A stretch of DNA of 64,000 nt, from NCBI RefSeq assembly GCF_014635665.1, contig NZ_BMDG01000001.1:62001-126000 (forward strand). Reading direction: 5' to 3'. A program made the translations under genes and the position numbers. The notes under the pieces were generated by a model, which did no database searches, was not told where the DNA came from, and was given only the letters and a program-made list of their open reading frames with translations. This document shows positions 7,915 through 16,578 of the stretch, piece after piece (the stretch's first letter is position 1; the number at the start of each line of letters is the position of its first letter). The stretch is from Isoptericola cucumis. Lineage in GTDB: Bacteria > Actinomycetota > Actinomycetes > Actinomycetales > Cellulomonadaceae.

Positions 7915-8916
7915 TCACGGCGCCGCGACGGCGGCGCCGTAGAGGGCCCGGGCGTTGCCGTGCAGGACCGCGCGGACGTCCTGTTCCGCGAGGCGCGACG
8001 TGCGGACGTAGTCGAACGCCCGGCGATACTTCGCGCCGCGGAAGTACGGGTGGTCCGACCCGGCCAGGATCCGGCTCGCCCCGAGCGTCTCGACCGCGAG
8101 GGCGAGCGACGGCTCGTGGAAGTTCGCGGCGTCGAACCACATCCGCCGCAGCGCGCCGAGCGGCGAGGAGGGGAACGCGCCCCAGTCCTCGTAGTTGTCC
8201 TCGAGGCGCTGGGCGAGGAACGGCAGGTCGCCGGCGAGGTGTGCCACGTGCAGCCGGACGCGTGGGAACCGGCGCGGTAGGTCGGCCTTGAGCAGCTGGA
8301 GCACCGCGACCGCGTCCTCGACGGGCGCGCCGTTCACCCACACCAGGCCGTGGTCGGTGATCAGGTCGGAGCGGGCGCCGGACCCGGTGGCGTGCAGGTT
8401 GACGACGGCGGAGCGCTCGTCGAGCGCGGACCACACCTCGTCGAGGCGCGGGTCGGCGAGGGTGCGTCCCCCGGGCAGCACCGTCGGCAGCGAGACGCCG
8501 GCGAAGCCCAGCTCGTCGAACAGGCGCGGGATCTCGGCCAGCGCGGCGGCGACATGGGGCAGCGGCAGCGCGCCGTAGGCCGCGAAGCGGTCCGGGTGGG
8601 CCGCGAGAAGCCGCGCGTACTCGTCGTTGACCCATCGGGCTGCGTCGAGCGACGGGCCCGGCTCGACGCCGCCGGGGCTCTGCGGCGTCACCGCGAGCAC
8701 CTGCACCCCGACCCCGGCCCGGTCCATGTCCCGCAGCCGCTCGGAGACGTCCTCGTCGGTGGAGTCGGCCCCGAGCCCCCGCGCGATGGCCGTGGTCGCC
8801 GGGTCGACCCCGATGCGCTCCAGCCGGTCCAGGTAGACGGCGGGGTAGACGTGCGCGTGCGTGTCGACGGCGCCGCCCGCGGGGACGGACGGGGTCGTGG
8901 GTGCCTCGGGTGCCAT
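7915..8916 (-). CDS. Amidohydrolase-2 family metal-dependent hydrolase/decarboxylase
   Basis: 333 residues forming one TIM-barrel amidohydrolase (ACMSD-like) domain. Metal ligands are visible as HAH in VDTHAHVYP near the N-terminus, the histidine in LHVAHLAGDLPFL, and the late aspartate in LAGSDHPYFRG. Family members hydrolyse or decarboxylate aromatic and related acids; the substrate here is unknown. The ATG at 8916 has a strong GGAGGGGG upstream. It follows the MFS gene by 13 bases and is the last gene of the glutaminase-MFS-amidohydrolase group. Confidence 0.85.
   Translation of the reverse strand: MAPEAPTTPSVPAGGAVDTHAHVYPAVYLDRLERIGVDPATTAIARGLGADSTDEDVSERLRDMDRAGVGVQVLAVTPQSPGGVEPGPSLDAARWVNDEYARLLAAHPDRFAAYGALPLPHVAAALAEIPRLFDELGFAGVSLPTVLPGGRTLADPRLDEVWSALDERSAVVNLHATGSGARSDLITDHGLVWVNGAPVEDAVAVLQLLKADLPRRFPRVRLHVAHLAGDLPFLAQRLEDNYEDWGAFPSSPLGALRRMWFDAANFHEPSLALAVETLGASRILAGSDHPYFRGAKYRRAFDYVRTSRLAEQDVRAVLHGNARALYGAAVAAP
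7917..7940. terminator. Hairpin at the junction of two convergent genes
   Basis: ACGGCGCC at 7917-7924 pairs perfectly with GGCGCCGT at 7933-7940 around an 8-base loop. It overlaps the 3' end of the amidohydrolase gene and sits ten bases after the dehydrogenase stop, so it could terminate either transcript. No T-run. Confidence 0.4.
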
Positions 8917-8929
8917 GCGGGGCCCCCTC

Positions 8930-10579
8930 CTATCGCGACGGGTCCGGGCCTGCGGCCGGGCTCGGGTCGGGGATCTCGTCGGGCCGGTACCGGGGCAGCC
9001 GGCTGGCAGGCAGAATGGCGGTCGCGCTGACGCCGCCGAGGATCAGCAGGCCGAGCCGGAGGGTGTCGAGCCGGGCGTCCTCGTTGACCTCCACCGCGGC
9101 GTCGACCTGCGCCGGGGTCGCGTCCGTGCCGTCGAGCACGGACCGCAGGTCGTCGTTGCTGACGAAGTTGACGTTGTCCAGGTCCACCTGCGCGACGAGC
9201 GACGGCGGCAGCTCCGGGTGCTCGGTCACCGCGCGCCCCACGCCGATGCCGAGGATCGTCACGAGGAGGGCGCCCGCGACCGCGGTGCCGACCGCCGACG
9301 CCAGGTTCTGCGTGGTCCCGCGGATCGAGCCGACGTCGCCCGCGAGCCGCTTCGGCGCGGCGGTGACGAGCACGTTGAACACCAGGGTCACGAGCGCGCC
9401 CTGCCCGACCCCGAAGACGAAGAGGCCGAGGATCGTGGGCAGCGTCTCCCAGTTGTTCGTGACGACGAACGCGAGCCAGACCAGGGCGACGGTGGTGAGG
9501 GTGAAGCCGAACACGCCGATGACGCGCGGCGGGTACCGCTTGTAGAAGCGCACGACGAGGGTGGCCGTGACGAACACCGTGAGGTTGAACGGCATCATCG
9601 CGAGGGACGTGTCGAACGGGGTGCGCCCCTGCACGATCTGGATGTACAGCGGCACGGTGAAGTTCAGCGCGGCCTCGAGGGCCACGACGACGAACATCGC
9701 GTACACGGCGGCGCGTTCGCTCGGGCGCCCGAGCACGCTCAGGTCGACGAGCGGCACCTTGCCGGCGGCCGTCCGGCGCCGGGTCCACCAGAAGAAAGCC
9801 TGGCCGAGCACGACGCCCACCACGACGAGCACCGGGGCCGGCGAGATCCCGACCAGGTCGAACGGCGCGCCCGGCTTCGCGACGAGGAGACCCCACGCGT
9901 TGAGGTTGTTGAAGCCGAGCGTGAGCAGCACGATCGCCGCGCCGATGAGCATCGCGGCGACGAGGTCGATCCGGATGCCGGGGTCGCCCCGGTCCGAACG
10001 CAGCCGGAAGCTGAGCACGAAGACCGCCACCGCGAGCGCCAGCACGATGCCGAAGACCGGGCGCCAGCCGACCAGCGTGCCGAGCGCACCGCCGATGAAG
10101 AAGGCGCTCACGCCCGAGATGGCGCGGGCCGACCCGAGCGAGCCGATCGCCGTCGCCTGCTGGGGACCGTGGTAGTTCTCGGCGATGAGCGCGACCAGGG
10201 CGGGCACGATGATCGCCGCCGACGCACCCGCGACAGCCTGCCCTGCGATCGCCCAGCCGACCGTCGGCGAGAAGATCATCATCAGGGCGGACGCCGCGAA
10301 CGCGACGACGACGACCCGGAACACGACGACCCAGCCGATCCGCTGCCCGAGCTTCGCGCCCGTCATGACGAGCGCGGCGACGACGAGCCCGTAGACCACG
10401 ATCGTCGAGCTCACGACGGTGGGCGGGACGCCGAAGTCGGCGACCATCCCGCCGAGCGACACGGGCAGCGCCGCCACGTTGAACGACATGAGCACCTGCG
10501 CGAGGAACAGGCCCACCATCGGGACCCAGGACCGTCGTTCCGTGGTCGGGACGTCGTGGGTGGTCGTGGCGTCGGTCAT
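8930..10579 (-). CDS. MFS transporter, DHA2-like 14-helix type
   Basis: 549 residues, longer than 12-helix MFS proteins and with many hydrophobic helices starting at VPMVGLFLAQVLMSF. A hydrophilic loop (PELPPSLVAQVDLDNVNF onward) before the last helix is typical of the drug:H+ antiporter-2 branch. It probably exports or exchanges a small molecule across the plasma membrane by proton coupling. The ATG overlaps the glutaminase stop as ATGA, so the two proteins are co-translated; with glutaminase as partner, an amino-acid-related substrate is possible, but sequence alone does not show it. Confidence 0.85.
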   Translation of the reverse strand: MTDATTTHDVPTTERRSWVPMVGLFLAQVLMSFNVAALPVSLGGMVADFGVPPTVVSSTIVVYGLVVAALVMTGAKLGQRIGWVVVFRVVVVAFAASALMMIFSPTVGWAIAGQAVAGASAAIIVPALVALIAENYHGPQQATAIGSLGSARAISGVSAFFIGGALGTLVGWRPVFGIVLALAVAVFVLSFRLRSDRGDPGIRIDLVAAMLIGAAIVLLTLGFNNLNAWGLLVAKPGAPFDLVGISPAPVLVVVGVVLGQAFFWWTRRRTAAGKVPLVDLSVLGRPSERAAVYAMFVVVALEAALNFTVPLYIQIVQGRTPFDTSLAMMPFNLTVFVTATLVVRFYKRYPPRVIGVFGFTLTTVALVWLAFVVTNNWETLPTILGLFVFGVGQGALVTLVFNVLVTAAPKRLAGDVGSIRGTTQNLASAVGTAVAGALLVTILGIGVGRAVTEHPELPPSLVAQVDLDNVNFVSNDDLRSVLDGTDATPAQVDAAVEVNEDARLDTLRLGLLILGGVSATAILPASRLPRYRPDEIPDPSPAAGPDPSR

Positions 10580-11610
10580 GCGGTCCCCTCCTCGTGCTCG
10601 GTCGCGGGCTGCCGCTCGTCGACGTGGACGGACGACGCGAAGACGTTGAGGCCGAGGGTGCGCGAGAGGTAGGCGGTGGCCCGCTGGCCCCGCACGCTGT
10701 TGCCGGCCGGGTCGAGGGGCGGGGAGAACGTGCCGATCGCGCCCTTGCCGGGCGCGACGGCGACGATCCCGCCGGCGACGCCGGACTTGGCCGGCAGCCC
10801 GATCTCGAAGAGCCACTCCCCCGACCGTTCGTACATGCCCGTGGCGGCGAGCACGGCGAGAGTGTCGCGGCACACGTGTGCGCTCACGACGCGCTCGCCC
10901 GTGATCGGGTTGACGCCGCCGTCGGCCAGGGTGGCGCCCATGACGGCGAGGTCGCGGGCCGTGACCCGCAGGGCGCACTGCCGCGTGTACACGTCCACGA
11001 CCTGGAGCGGGTCGGCCTCGATCCGTCCGTAGCTCTGCAGCAGCCGCGCGATCGCCTTGTTGCGCGTGTTCGTCTCGGACTCGGACCGGTACACGACGCC
11101 GTCGAGCTCGAGCTGGCGGCCCGCGAACCGGGACAGGCCCGTGCGCACGTGCTCCCACTGCTCGGCCGGGGTCGCGCCGGGGACCATGGCCGTCGTGGCC
11201 AGCGCGCCCGCGTTGACCATCGGGTTCATCGGGTGGCCCTGGTGGAGCTCGATCGCCATCACCGAGTTGAACGGCAGGCCGGTGCCGTTCACGCCGACCC
11301 GGTCGAGCACGTCCTGGTGCCCGAACGCCTCGCAGACCAGCGCGTACACGAACGCCTTGGAGATCGACTGGACGGAGAACTCGACGTCCTCGTCGCCGGC
11401 CCCGTGCACCTGGCCGCCCGACTCGGCCACGCACAGCCCGAACCATGCGGGGTCGGCCTCCGCGAGCACCGGGATGTAGTCGGCCACCACCCCGTCGTCG
11501 TGCCCGCGGTAGCGCTCGTACGCCTCCCGGACCAGCTGCTCGACCCGGTCCCAGCCGGGCAGCGTGCCCGTCGACACCGCCTGTCCGACCCCGGTCACGT
11601 CGACGTCCAT
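10576..11610 (-). CDS. glsA: Glutaminase (serine-dependent, GlsA family)
   Basis: 344 residues. Hydrolyses L-glutamine to glutamate and ammonia. The beta-lactamase-like fold is recognised by EFSVQSISKAFVYAL, where S82 and K85 form the SxxK catalytic pair, by HPMNPMVNAGALATT, and by the C-terminal GIVAVAPGKGAIGTFSPPLD with NSVRGQ. The protein has about 35 extra residues compared with the usual 305-310, mostly at the C-terminus. The stop overlaps the start of a 14-helix MFS transporter (ATGA), tying transport to the enzyme. Upstream, 93 bases separate it from the PfkB kinase gene, enough for its own promoter. Confidence 0.93.
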   Translation of the reverse strand: MDVDVTGVGQAVSTGTLPGWDRVEQLVREAYERYRGHDDGVVADYIPVLAEADPAWFGLCVAESGGQVHGAGDEDVEFSVQSISKAFVYALVCEAFGHQDVLDRVGVNGTGLPFNSVMAIELHQGHPMNPMVNAGALATTAMVPGATPAEQWEHVRTGLSRFAGRQLELDGVVYRSESETNTRNKAIARLLQSYGRIEADPLQVVDVYTRQCALRVTARDLAVMGATLADGGVNPITGERVVSAHVCRDTLAVLAATGMYERSGEWLFEIGLPAKSGVAGGIVAVAPGKGAIGTFSPPLDPAGNSVRGQRATAYLSRTLGLNVFASSVHVDERQPATEHEEGTA

Positions 11611-11703
11611 ACGAGCCTCGCCCTTCCTCGATCCCCGGCGACGCTGCCACGAGGGGTCCGGAAGTGCATCCGGAGCAGCGGGTTCGTCCCCGGTCGGCGC
11701 GGC

Positions 11704-12573
11704 TCAGCGGGCGAGGGCGGCGAGCCAGGCGCGCGGCCCGACGTGCGCGACGCGGGTGCTGGCGACCCGCGCGGCCGCGGTGCACGCGTCGGGCAGCGCG
11801 GCCCCTTGCGCGAGGGCGGCCGCGAGCGCCCCGTGGAAGGCGTCGCCGGCACCGAGGGTGTCCCGGGCCCGGGCGACCGGCACGTCGACCGTCCCGGAGC
11901 GCCCGTCGCCGTGCCACTCCACGGGCTCCGCGCCGTGCGTGACGACGACCCGGCGGGCGCCGAGCGCCGTCGCCCCGGCCACGGCGTCGTCGTGACCGGG
12001 CACCGTGAAGACGGCGGACAGCGCCGCGACGTCGGCCACCGCCAGCAGCTCGGAGAACACCGGCCGCCACCGGCCGGCGTCCAGCACGACCAGCGGCCGG
12101 GCCCCGGCCGCGGCGAGGAACGCGAGGACGGCACGCGCGAGGGCGGGGTGGTGCCCGTCGAGCAGGACGACGTCCGGCGCGGGCAGCGCCCCCAGCTCCT
12201 CGGGCCCGGGAGCCGGGGCGGAGGCGAGCGCGGCGTCGGCCGACACGACGGACCGCTCCCCCGTCTCCTCGTGCACGAGCACCGCGGACACGGCGAGCGG
12301 GAAGTCCTCCCCCGCGGGCACGACGTCGTGCACCCGCACGCCGTGCGCCTCCAGGTCGGCGCGCGCGGCCGACGCCACGGGGCCGCCGCCGAGCGCGCTC
12401 ACCAGCACGGCCCGCTCGCCGAGCGCCGCGGCGGTCACCGCGGCGTTCGCGGCCGGGCCGCCCGCGGCGACGTCCTGCCGGGAGGCGGTCACCTTCTCGT
12501 CCCGGCCGGGCCGGGCCGCGGCCCGGTGCACGACGTCGAGCGTCGTCAGCCCGACGAACCAGCACACGCCCAT
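11704..12573 (-). CDS. PfkB-family carbohydrate kinase
   Basis: 289 residues. A ribokinase-like ATP-dependent kinase: the N-terminal substrate motif AAGGPAANAAVTAAALG and the C-terminal catalytic and anion-hole motif DTLGAGDAFHGAL are both intact. The substrate (sugar, nucleoside or similar) is not evident. ATG at 12573, where the protein opens MGVCWFVGLTTLDVV. It lies 38 bases downstream of the aldo/keto reductase gene on the same strand, so the two may be co-transcribed. Confidence 0.87.
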   Translation of the reverse strand: MGVCWFVGLTTLDVVHRAAARPGRDEKVTASRQDVAAGGPAANAAVTAAALGERAVLVSALGGGPVASAARADLEAHGVRVHDVVPAGEDFPLAVSAVLVHEETGERSVVSADAALASAPAPGPEELGALPAPDVVLLDGHHPALARAVLAFLAAAGARPLVVLDAGRWRPVFSELLAVADVAALSAVFTVPGHDDAVAGATALGARRVVVTHGAEPVEWHGDGRSGTVDVPVARARDTLGAGDAFHGALAAALAQGAALPDACTAAARVASTRVAHVGPRAWLAALAR

Positions 12574-12611
12574 CGCCCCTCCTGCCCCCGCCGCGCGGCT
12601 GCCCCTCGGGG

Positions 12612-13673
12612 CTAGCGCCCGGTGCCGTCCACGGCGTGCGGCTCGATGGCGGCGACCTCGTCGTCGGTGAGCGGGCCGGCGGCCAGGGCCGCGACGTTGT
12701 CCTCGAGCTGCGCCACGCTCGACGCCCCGATCAGCGCGGACGTGACGCGCGGGTCGCGCAGCACCCAGCTGAGGGCGAGCTGGGCGAGGCTCTGCCCGCG
12801 CCCCTCGGCGATCGCGTTCAGCGCCCGTGCCCGCTCCAGGTAGGTCTCGGTGAGGTTCGACGACGACAGGAACGGCGAGTCGCTGCGCGCCGCCCGCGAG
12901 CCCTCCGGCGCGGCACCGGACAGGTACCGGCCCGTGAGCAGCCCCTGCTGCAGCGGCGAGAAGACGATGGTGCCGACGCCCAGGTCCTCGACGGCGTCGA
13001 GCAGCGACTCGCTCTGGTGCCCGTCGTAGGCGTCGTCCCGGTCGGCGATCTCGACGTTCCGGTTGAACATCGAGTAGCTGGGCTGGTGGATGAGCAGCGG
13101 CACGCCGAGGTCGGCCAGGATCCGGGCCGCGTCGCGCGTGCGCGACGGCGAGTAGTTCGAGACGCCCACGTACAGCGCCTTGCCCTGCTGGACGGCGGAC
13201 GCGAGGGCGCCCATCGTCTCGGTCAGCGGAGTCGAGGGGTCGGGCCGGTGGTGATAGAAGACGTCCACGTGGTCGAGGCCCATGCGGGTCAGCGACTGGT
13301 CGAGGGAGGACAGCAGGTACTTGCGCGAGCCGTGGTCGCCGTACGGGCCGGGCCACATGTCGTAGCCCGCCTTGGTGGAGATGACGAGCTCGTCGCGGTA
13401 CGGGCGGAAGTCCTTCGCCAGGTGGCGCCCGAAGTTCTCCTCCGCCGAGCCGTAGGGCGGGCCGTAGTTGTTGGCCAGGTCGAAGTGCGTGACGCCGAGG
13501 TCGAACGCGCGGCGCAGCACGGCACGCTGGGTGTCGAAGGGGGTCGTGTCGCCGAAGTTGTGCCACAGGCCCAGGGACAGGGCGGGCAGGTCCAGCCCCG
13601 AGCGGCCGGTGCGGCGGTAGGTCATGGTCTCGTAGCGGGCGTCGTCGGCTGCGTACCGGGGGGCGAGAGGCAT
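12612..13673 (-). CDS. Aldo/keto reductase, AKR14A (YghZ/MgrA) type
   Basis: 353 residues. NADPH-dependent (alpha/beta)8 reductase. The catalytic tetrad can be traced: Asp in THFDLANNYG, Tyr in NNYGPPYGSAE, Lys in VISTKAGYD, His in VDVFYHHRPDP; the C-terminal cofactor site is ALIGASSVAQLEDN. The NNYGPPYGSAEENFG stretch is typical of the L-glyceraldehyde 3-phosphate reductase subgroup, which removes toxic aldehydes. The ATG at 13673 gives the family's usual N-terminus (upstream in-frame codons lie in repetitive DNA). Upstream is a three-copy 20-bp tandem repeat. Confidence 0.88.
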   Translation of the reverse strand: MPLAPRYAADDARYETMTYRRTGRSGLDLPALSLGLWHNFGDTTPFDTQRAVLRRAFDLGVTHFDLANNYGPPYGSAEENFGRHLAKDFRPYRDELVISTKAGYDMWPGPYGDHGSRKYLLSSLDQSLTRMGLDHVDVFYHHRPDPSTPLTETMGALASAVQQGKALYVGVSNYSPSRTRDAARILADLGVPLLIHQPSYSMFNRNVEIADRDDAYDGHQSESLLDAVEDLGVGTIVFSPLQQGLLTGRYLSGAAPEGSRAARSDSPFLSSSNLTETYLERARALNAIAEGRGQSLAQLALSWVLRDPRVTSALIGASSVAQLEDNVAALAAGPLTDDEVAAIEPHAVDGTGR

Positions 13674-13703
13674 GCGCCCATCCTTGCAGCCGGCCCCGAC
13701 CGA

Positions 13704-13763
13704 TGAGTGGCACGGCCGGAGCGTGAGTGGCACGGCCGGAGCGTGAGTGGCACGGCCGGAGCG
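13704..13763. repeat. Three perfect tandem copies of a 20-bp unit
   Basis: The unit TGAGTGGCACGGCCGGAGCG occurs at 13704, 13724 and 13744 without change. It lies in the 188-base divergent region between the aldo/keto reductase gene and a small membrane-protein gene. It is not palindromic overall, though CGGCCG inside it is self-complementary. It may be part of a dispersed repeat family of this genome or a variable-number tandem repeat affecting the flanking promoters. Confidence 0.9.
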
Positions 13764-13861
13764 CCGGCGCCGGACGGCGCGTACCGGGCCGCGCGCTCCG
13801 CCGAGGCGGCATCATGGTCCCCGGCGCGGGTGCGGAACCCGCGCGGCGGGGAGGCAGCGTG

Positions 13862-14152
13862 ATGGACGACGACGAGCGGGCACGCCCGGAGGCACCGCGC
13901 TCGGCCGAGTGGGCGGTCGCGCTGGGCGTGGCGGCGCTCGTCTGCGCCGTCCTGCCCGTCGTCGGCGACTGGATCGCCGTCCCGGTCGGGGTGGGTGCGG
14001 TCGCGCTCGGCTCGGTCGGCATCCGCGTCGCCGAGCGTGACGGTCGGCCCGGGATCGCGCGCGGGCTCGTCGGGGCGATGCTCGGCCTGGTCGCGGTCGG
14101 CGCCGCGCTCTTCTCGGTGGCGGCGGGCCTGGGGCACGCCGACGCCGGCTGA
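13862..14152 (+). CDS. Small membrane protein with two to three hydrophobic segments (DUF4190-like)
   Basis: 96 residues from the ATG at 13862 (a GTG sits immediately before it); GGGGAGG lies seven bases upstream. After a charged start (MDDDERARPEAPRS) come hydrophobic segments around residues 17-34, 38-50 and 66-90, separated by a short basic loop with IRVAERDGRPG. This resembles the DUF4190 group of small actinobacterial membrane proteins of unknown role. It ends three bases before the convergent flavoprotein gene. Confidence 0.7.
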   Translation: MDDDERARPEAPRSAEWAVALGVAALVCAVLPVVGDWIAVPVGVGAVALGSVGIRVAERDGRPGIARGLVGAMLGLVAVGAALFSVAAGLGHADAG

Positions 14153-14155
14153 CCG

Positions 14156-16468
14156 TCAGCCCTGCGGGCCCGCCGGCGGCACCGGGAAGTTCGCGCGGAA
14201 GACGTTGTCCGGGTCCCAGTCCCGCTTCACCTCGCGCAGCCGCGCGAGGGTGGGCTCCGGGAAGGCGTCGGTCAGCCGCTCCGGGCGGGTGTCGGTGTCG
14301 AACGACAGGTAGAGCCCGTCGACGTGCGGCTCCATCACGGAGTCCCACGCGGCGTCGAGCCGCTCCTGCGACGACGACATCGCCGACAGCAGGAAGTTCT
14401 GGTGCCGGTGCGCGTACGCCGTCGCGCCCGCCTCGACGTCGTTCCCCGCCCCGCCGGTGGCGCGCACCTGGAGGAAGTACGCCTCCCCCGACAGGGCGAG
14501 CTTGGCGAACGCCTGCGCGGTCGCGGCGTCCAGGTGCTCCACCAGGCCCGACCGCACGGCCGGGTCACCGCCGCCGGCGTGGTGCTTGTCGCCGGCCTGC
14601 ACCACGCCCGAGTACGGCAGCAGGTACGCCTGGTGCCCGAGCAGCGGGCCCGCGGTCGCGAGCCGCTCGAGCTGCTCGACGGCGGCGTCGGTGTCGTCCC
14701 CGGCCCATACCGTCATGAGCTGGGCCACGGGGCCCTGGTCGTCGCTGCCGTCCGCGAGGCGCCCGCGACGCCCGGGGCTGAGGATCAGGAAGCTCGTCAG
14801 CTCGCGCGGCGCGGACTCGACGACGCCGCCCCAGCGCTCCAGCACGCCCGCGACGTCGGTGGCGTCCAGCGTCATCTGCGAGAACACGACGCTGCCCTGC
14901 TCGTTGCCCAGCTCCATCGCCTCGATCTCGACCCACGTGACGACGCCGAGGTTGCCGCCCGCCCCGCGCAGGCCCCAGAACAGGTCGGGGTTCTCGTCGG
15001 CGGCGGCGCGCACCACGCGGCCGTCGGCGGTGACGACCTCGGCGGCGACGACGTGGTCGATCGTCAGCCCGTAGGTGCGGCCGAGGAAGCCGACGCCGCC
15101 CGCGGTGGTGAGGCCGCCGACGCCCACGCCGCCGTAGTCGCCCGAGCTGATGGCCCAGCCCCGGGGGGCGAGGGTCTCCGCGACCCGGCCCCAGGTGGCG
15201 CCGGCGCCGATCCGCACGCGCCGGGCGGCCTCGTCGACGACGTCGATCCCGTCGAGACGACCCAGGTCGACGACGATCCCGCCGTCGTTGGTCGACCGGC
15301 CGCTGATGCCGTGCCCGCCCGAGCGGACCCCGAGCGGGACGTCCTGCGAGCGGGCCCAGGTCACGGCCTCGGCGACCTCGGCGGCGCTGCCCGGCCGCAG
15401 CACCAGCCCGGGCGCGCCCGAGCGCAGGTAGTTGTGGCGCACCGTGTCGTAGGCGCGGTCGCCGGGCTCGACGGCGGTCGTCGCGAGGGCGGCCGGCACC
15501 GCGGCGTAGTCGATGCCGGGCCGGCGCAGCGTGATCGCCCGCTCCCCGCGCCGGGTCGCCGCGGGCGCGGTGCCCGTCGTCGCCCGCTCGCGCGCGACCG
15601 CCTCCCGCACGGCAGGGGCGATCTCCTGGCCGAAGACCTGGACCGTGTCCGGGTCGTCGGTCGCCAGGACGAACGTGCCGATCCCGTCGGCGAGGGCGAG
15701 CGTCGACAGCTCCTCCACCCACTGCTCCACCGGGCCCTGCAGGAAGCCCTGGCGGCTCGGGGCGAGCGCGCCCTGCACGTTCAGCAGCCGGCGCACCTCG
15801 GCCGGGTGCCGGCCGGCGGCGGCCGCCGCCTCGTCGATGATCGCGTGCCCGCGCTGCAGGTCGCCGTCCTTGAGGTAGGCCAGCGACGGCAGCCAGCCGT
15901 CGGCCTTGCGGCCGATGAGGCGCAGCATGCGGGGCTTGAGGGCACCGAGCCAGATCGGGACGTCGTGGGCGGGCGCCGGTCCGCGCTTCGCGCCCTCGAC
16001 GCGGTGGTGCTTCCCGTCCACCCGCAGCCCACGGCGTTCGGACGTGTCCCAGAGGCCGCGGATGACGTCGAGCGCCTCGTCGAGCGCGTCGACGGACTCG
16101 CCGGGGGTCAGCCGGGTGCCGCCCATCCCCACGATCGGGTCCCAGAACCCGCCGGCGCCGAGGCCGAGCGCGGCGCGCCCGCCCGAGAGCAGGTCGAGCG
16201 ACGCGACGGCGCGGGCCAGCACGGACGGGGGCCGCAGCGGCAGGTTCAGCACGTTGCCCGCGACGGTGACCCGCTCGGTCTGCGCCGCCACCCACGACAG
16301 CAGCGTCCACGTGTCGAGGAAGGCGGGCTGGTACGGGTGGTCCTGGAACGTCACGAGGTCCAGGCCGGCGGACTCGGCCAGCCGTGCCAGGCGCACCGGC
16401 GCCTGCGGGTCGCGGTTCGTCGGGGTGTGGAACGTTCCGAAGACCAGGTCGTGGCCGTAGTCCGTCAT
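14156..16468 (-). CDS. Two-domain flavoprotein: LLM-class oxidoreductase fused to an FAD-linked (BBE-type) oxidase
   Basis: 770 residues in one frame. Residues 1 to about 315 are a luciferase-like F420/FMN-dependent oxidoreductase (LVTFQDHPYQPAFLDTWTLLSW; GLGAGGFWDPI; VPIWLGALKPRMLRL). Residues from about 355 to 770 are a PCMH-type FAD-binding oxidase: GVRSGGHGISGRSTNDGG, DYGGVGVGGLTTAGGVGFL, LFWGLRGAGGNLGVVT, and a berberine-bridge C-terminal motif (KRDWDPDNVFRANF). The histidine in RSGGHG is the usual site of covalent FAD attachment. No signal peptide. Start at the ATG 16468. Divergent from a MarR-type gene with a strong palindrome between, which suggests induction by a small aromatic or phenolic compound (inference). 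Substrate unknown. Confidence 0.87.
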   Translation of the reverse strand: MTDYGHDLVFGTFHTPTNRDPQAPVRLARLAESAGLDLVTFQDHPYQPAFLDTWTLLSWVAAQTERVTVAGNVLNLPLRPPSVLARAVASLDLLSGGRAALGLGAGGFWDPIVGMGGTRLTPGESVDALDEALDVIRGLWDTSERRGLRVDGKHHRVEGAKRGPAPAHDVPIWLGALKPRMLRLIGRKADGWLPSLAYLKDGDLQRGHAIIDEAAAAAGRHPAEVRRLLNVQGALAPSRQGFLQGPVEQWVEELSTLALADGIGTFVLATDDPDTVQVFGQEIAPAVREAVARERATTGTAPAATRRGERAITLRRPGIDYAAVPAALATTAVEPGDRAYDTVRHNYLRSGAPGLVLRPGSAAEVAEAVTWARSQDVPLGVRSGGHGISGRSTNDGGIVVDLGRLDGIDVVDEAARRVRIGAGATWGRVAETLAPRGWAISSGDYGGVGVGGLTTAGGVGFLGRTYGLTIDHVVAAEVVTADGRVVRAAADENPDLFWGLRGAGGNLGVVTWVEIEAMELGNEQGSVVFSQMTLDATDVAGVLERWGGVVESAPRELTSFLILSPGRRGRLADGSDDQGPVAQLMTVWAGDDTDAAVEQLERLATAGPLLGHQAYLLPYSGVVQAGDKHHAGGGDPAVRSGLVEHLDAATAQAFAKLALSGEAYFLQVRATGGAGNDVEAGATAYAHRHQNFLLSAMSSSQERLDAAWDSVMEPHVDGLYLSFDTDTRPERLTDAFPEPTLARLREVKRDWDPDNVFRANFPVPPAGPQG

Positions 16469-16508
16469 GCCGTGCCTTTCGCGGGAGGGCGCTCCCGTCC
16501 GGCGGGAG

Positions 16509-16529
16509 ATCGTCTGCTGGACAGACGAT
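16509..16529. promoter_or_regulatory. Perfect 8-5-8 inverted repeat, probable MarR operator
   Basis: ATCGTCTG at 16509-16516 and CAGACGAT at 16522-16529 are exact reverse complements with CTGGA between. It lies in the 110-base divergent region, 40 bases upstream of the flavoprotein start and 49 bases upstream of the MarR start, the expected place for a shared operator. Confidence 0.7.
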
Positions 16530-16566
16530 ATCAGCGGCAACTCTTCTGGCCGACCGCGCATTCCCG

Positions 16567-16572
16567 TAGGAT
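16567..16572 (+). promoter_or_regulatory. -10 hexamer for a leaderless marR gene
   Basis: TAGGAT ends six bases before the ATG at 16579 with no ribosome binding site between, so the regulator's mRNA is probably leaderless. Confidence 0.5.
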
Positions 16573-16578
16573 GACGGG

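Noticed and set aside
8930-12565. A 1,211-codon open frame spanning several genes on the minus strand
   Set aside because: Only its last 549 codons form a sensible protein (the MFS transporter); the rest is arginine-rich shadow of the glutaminase and kinase genes in a wrong frame, as is common at this GC content.
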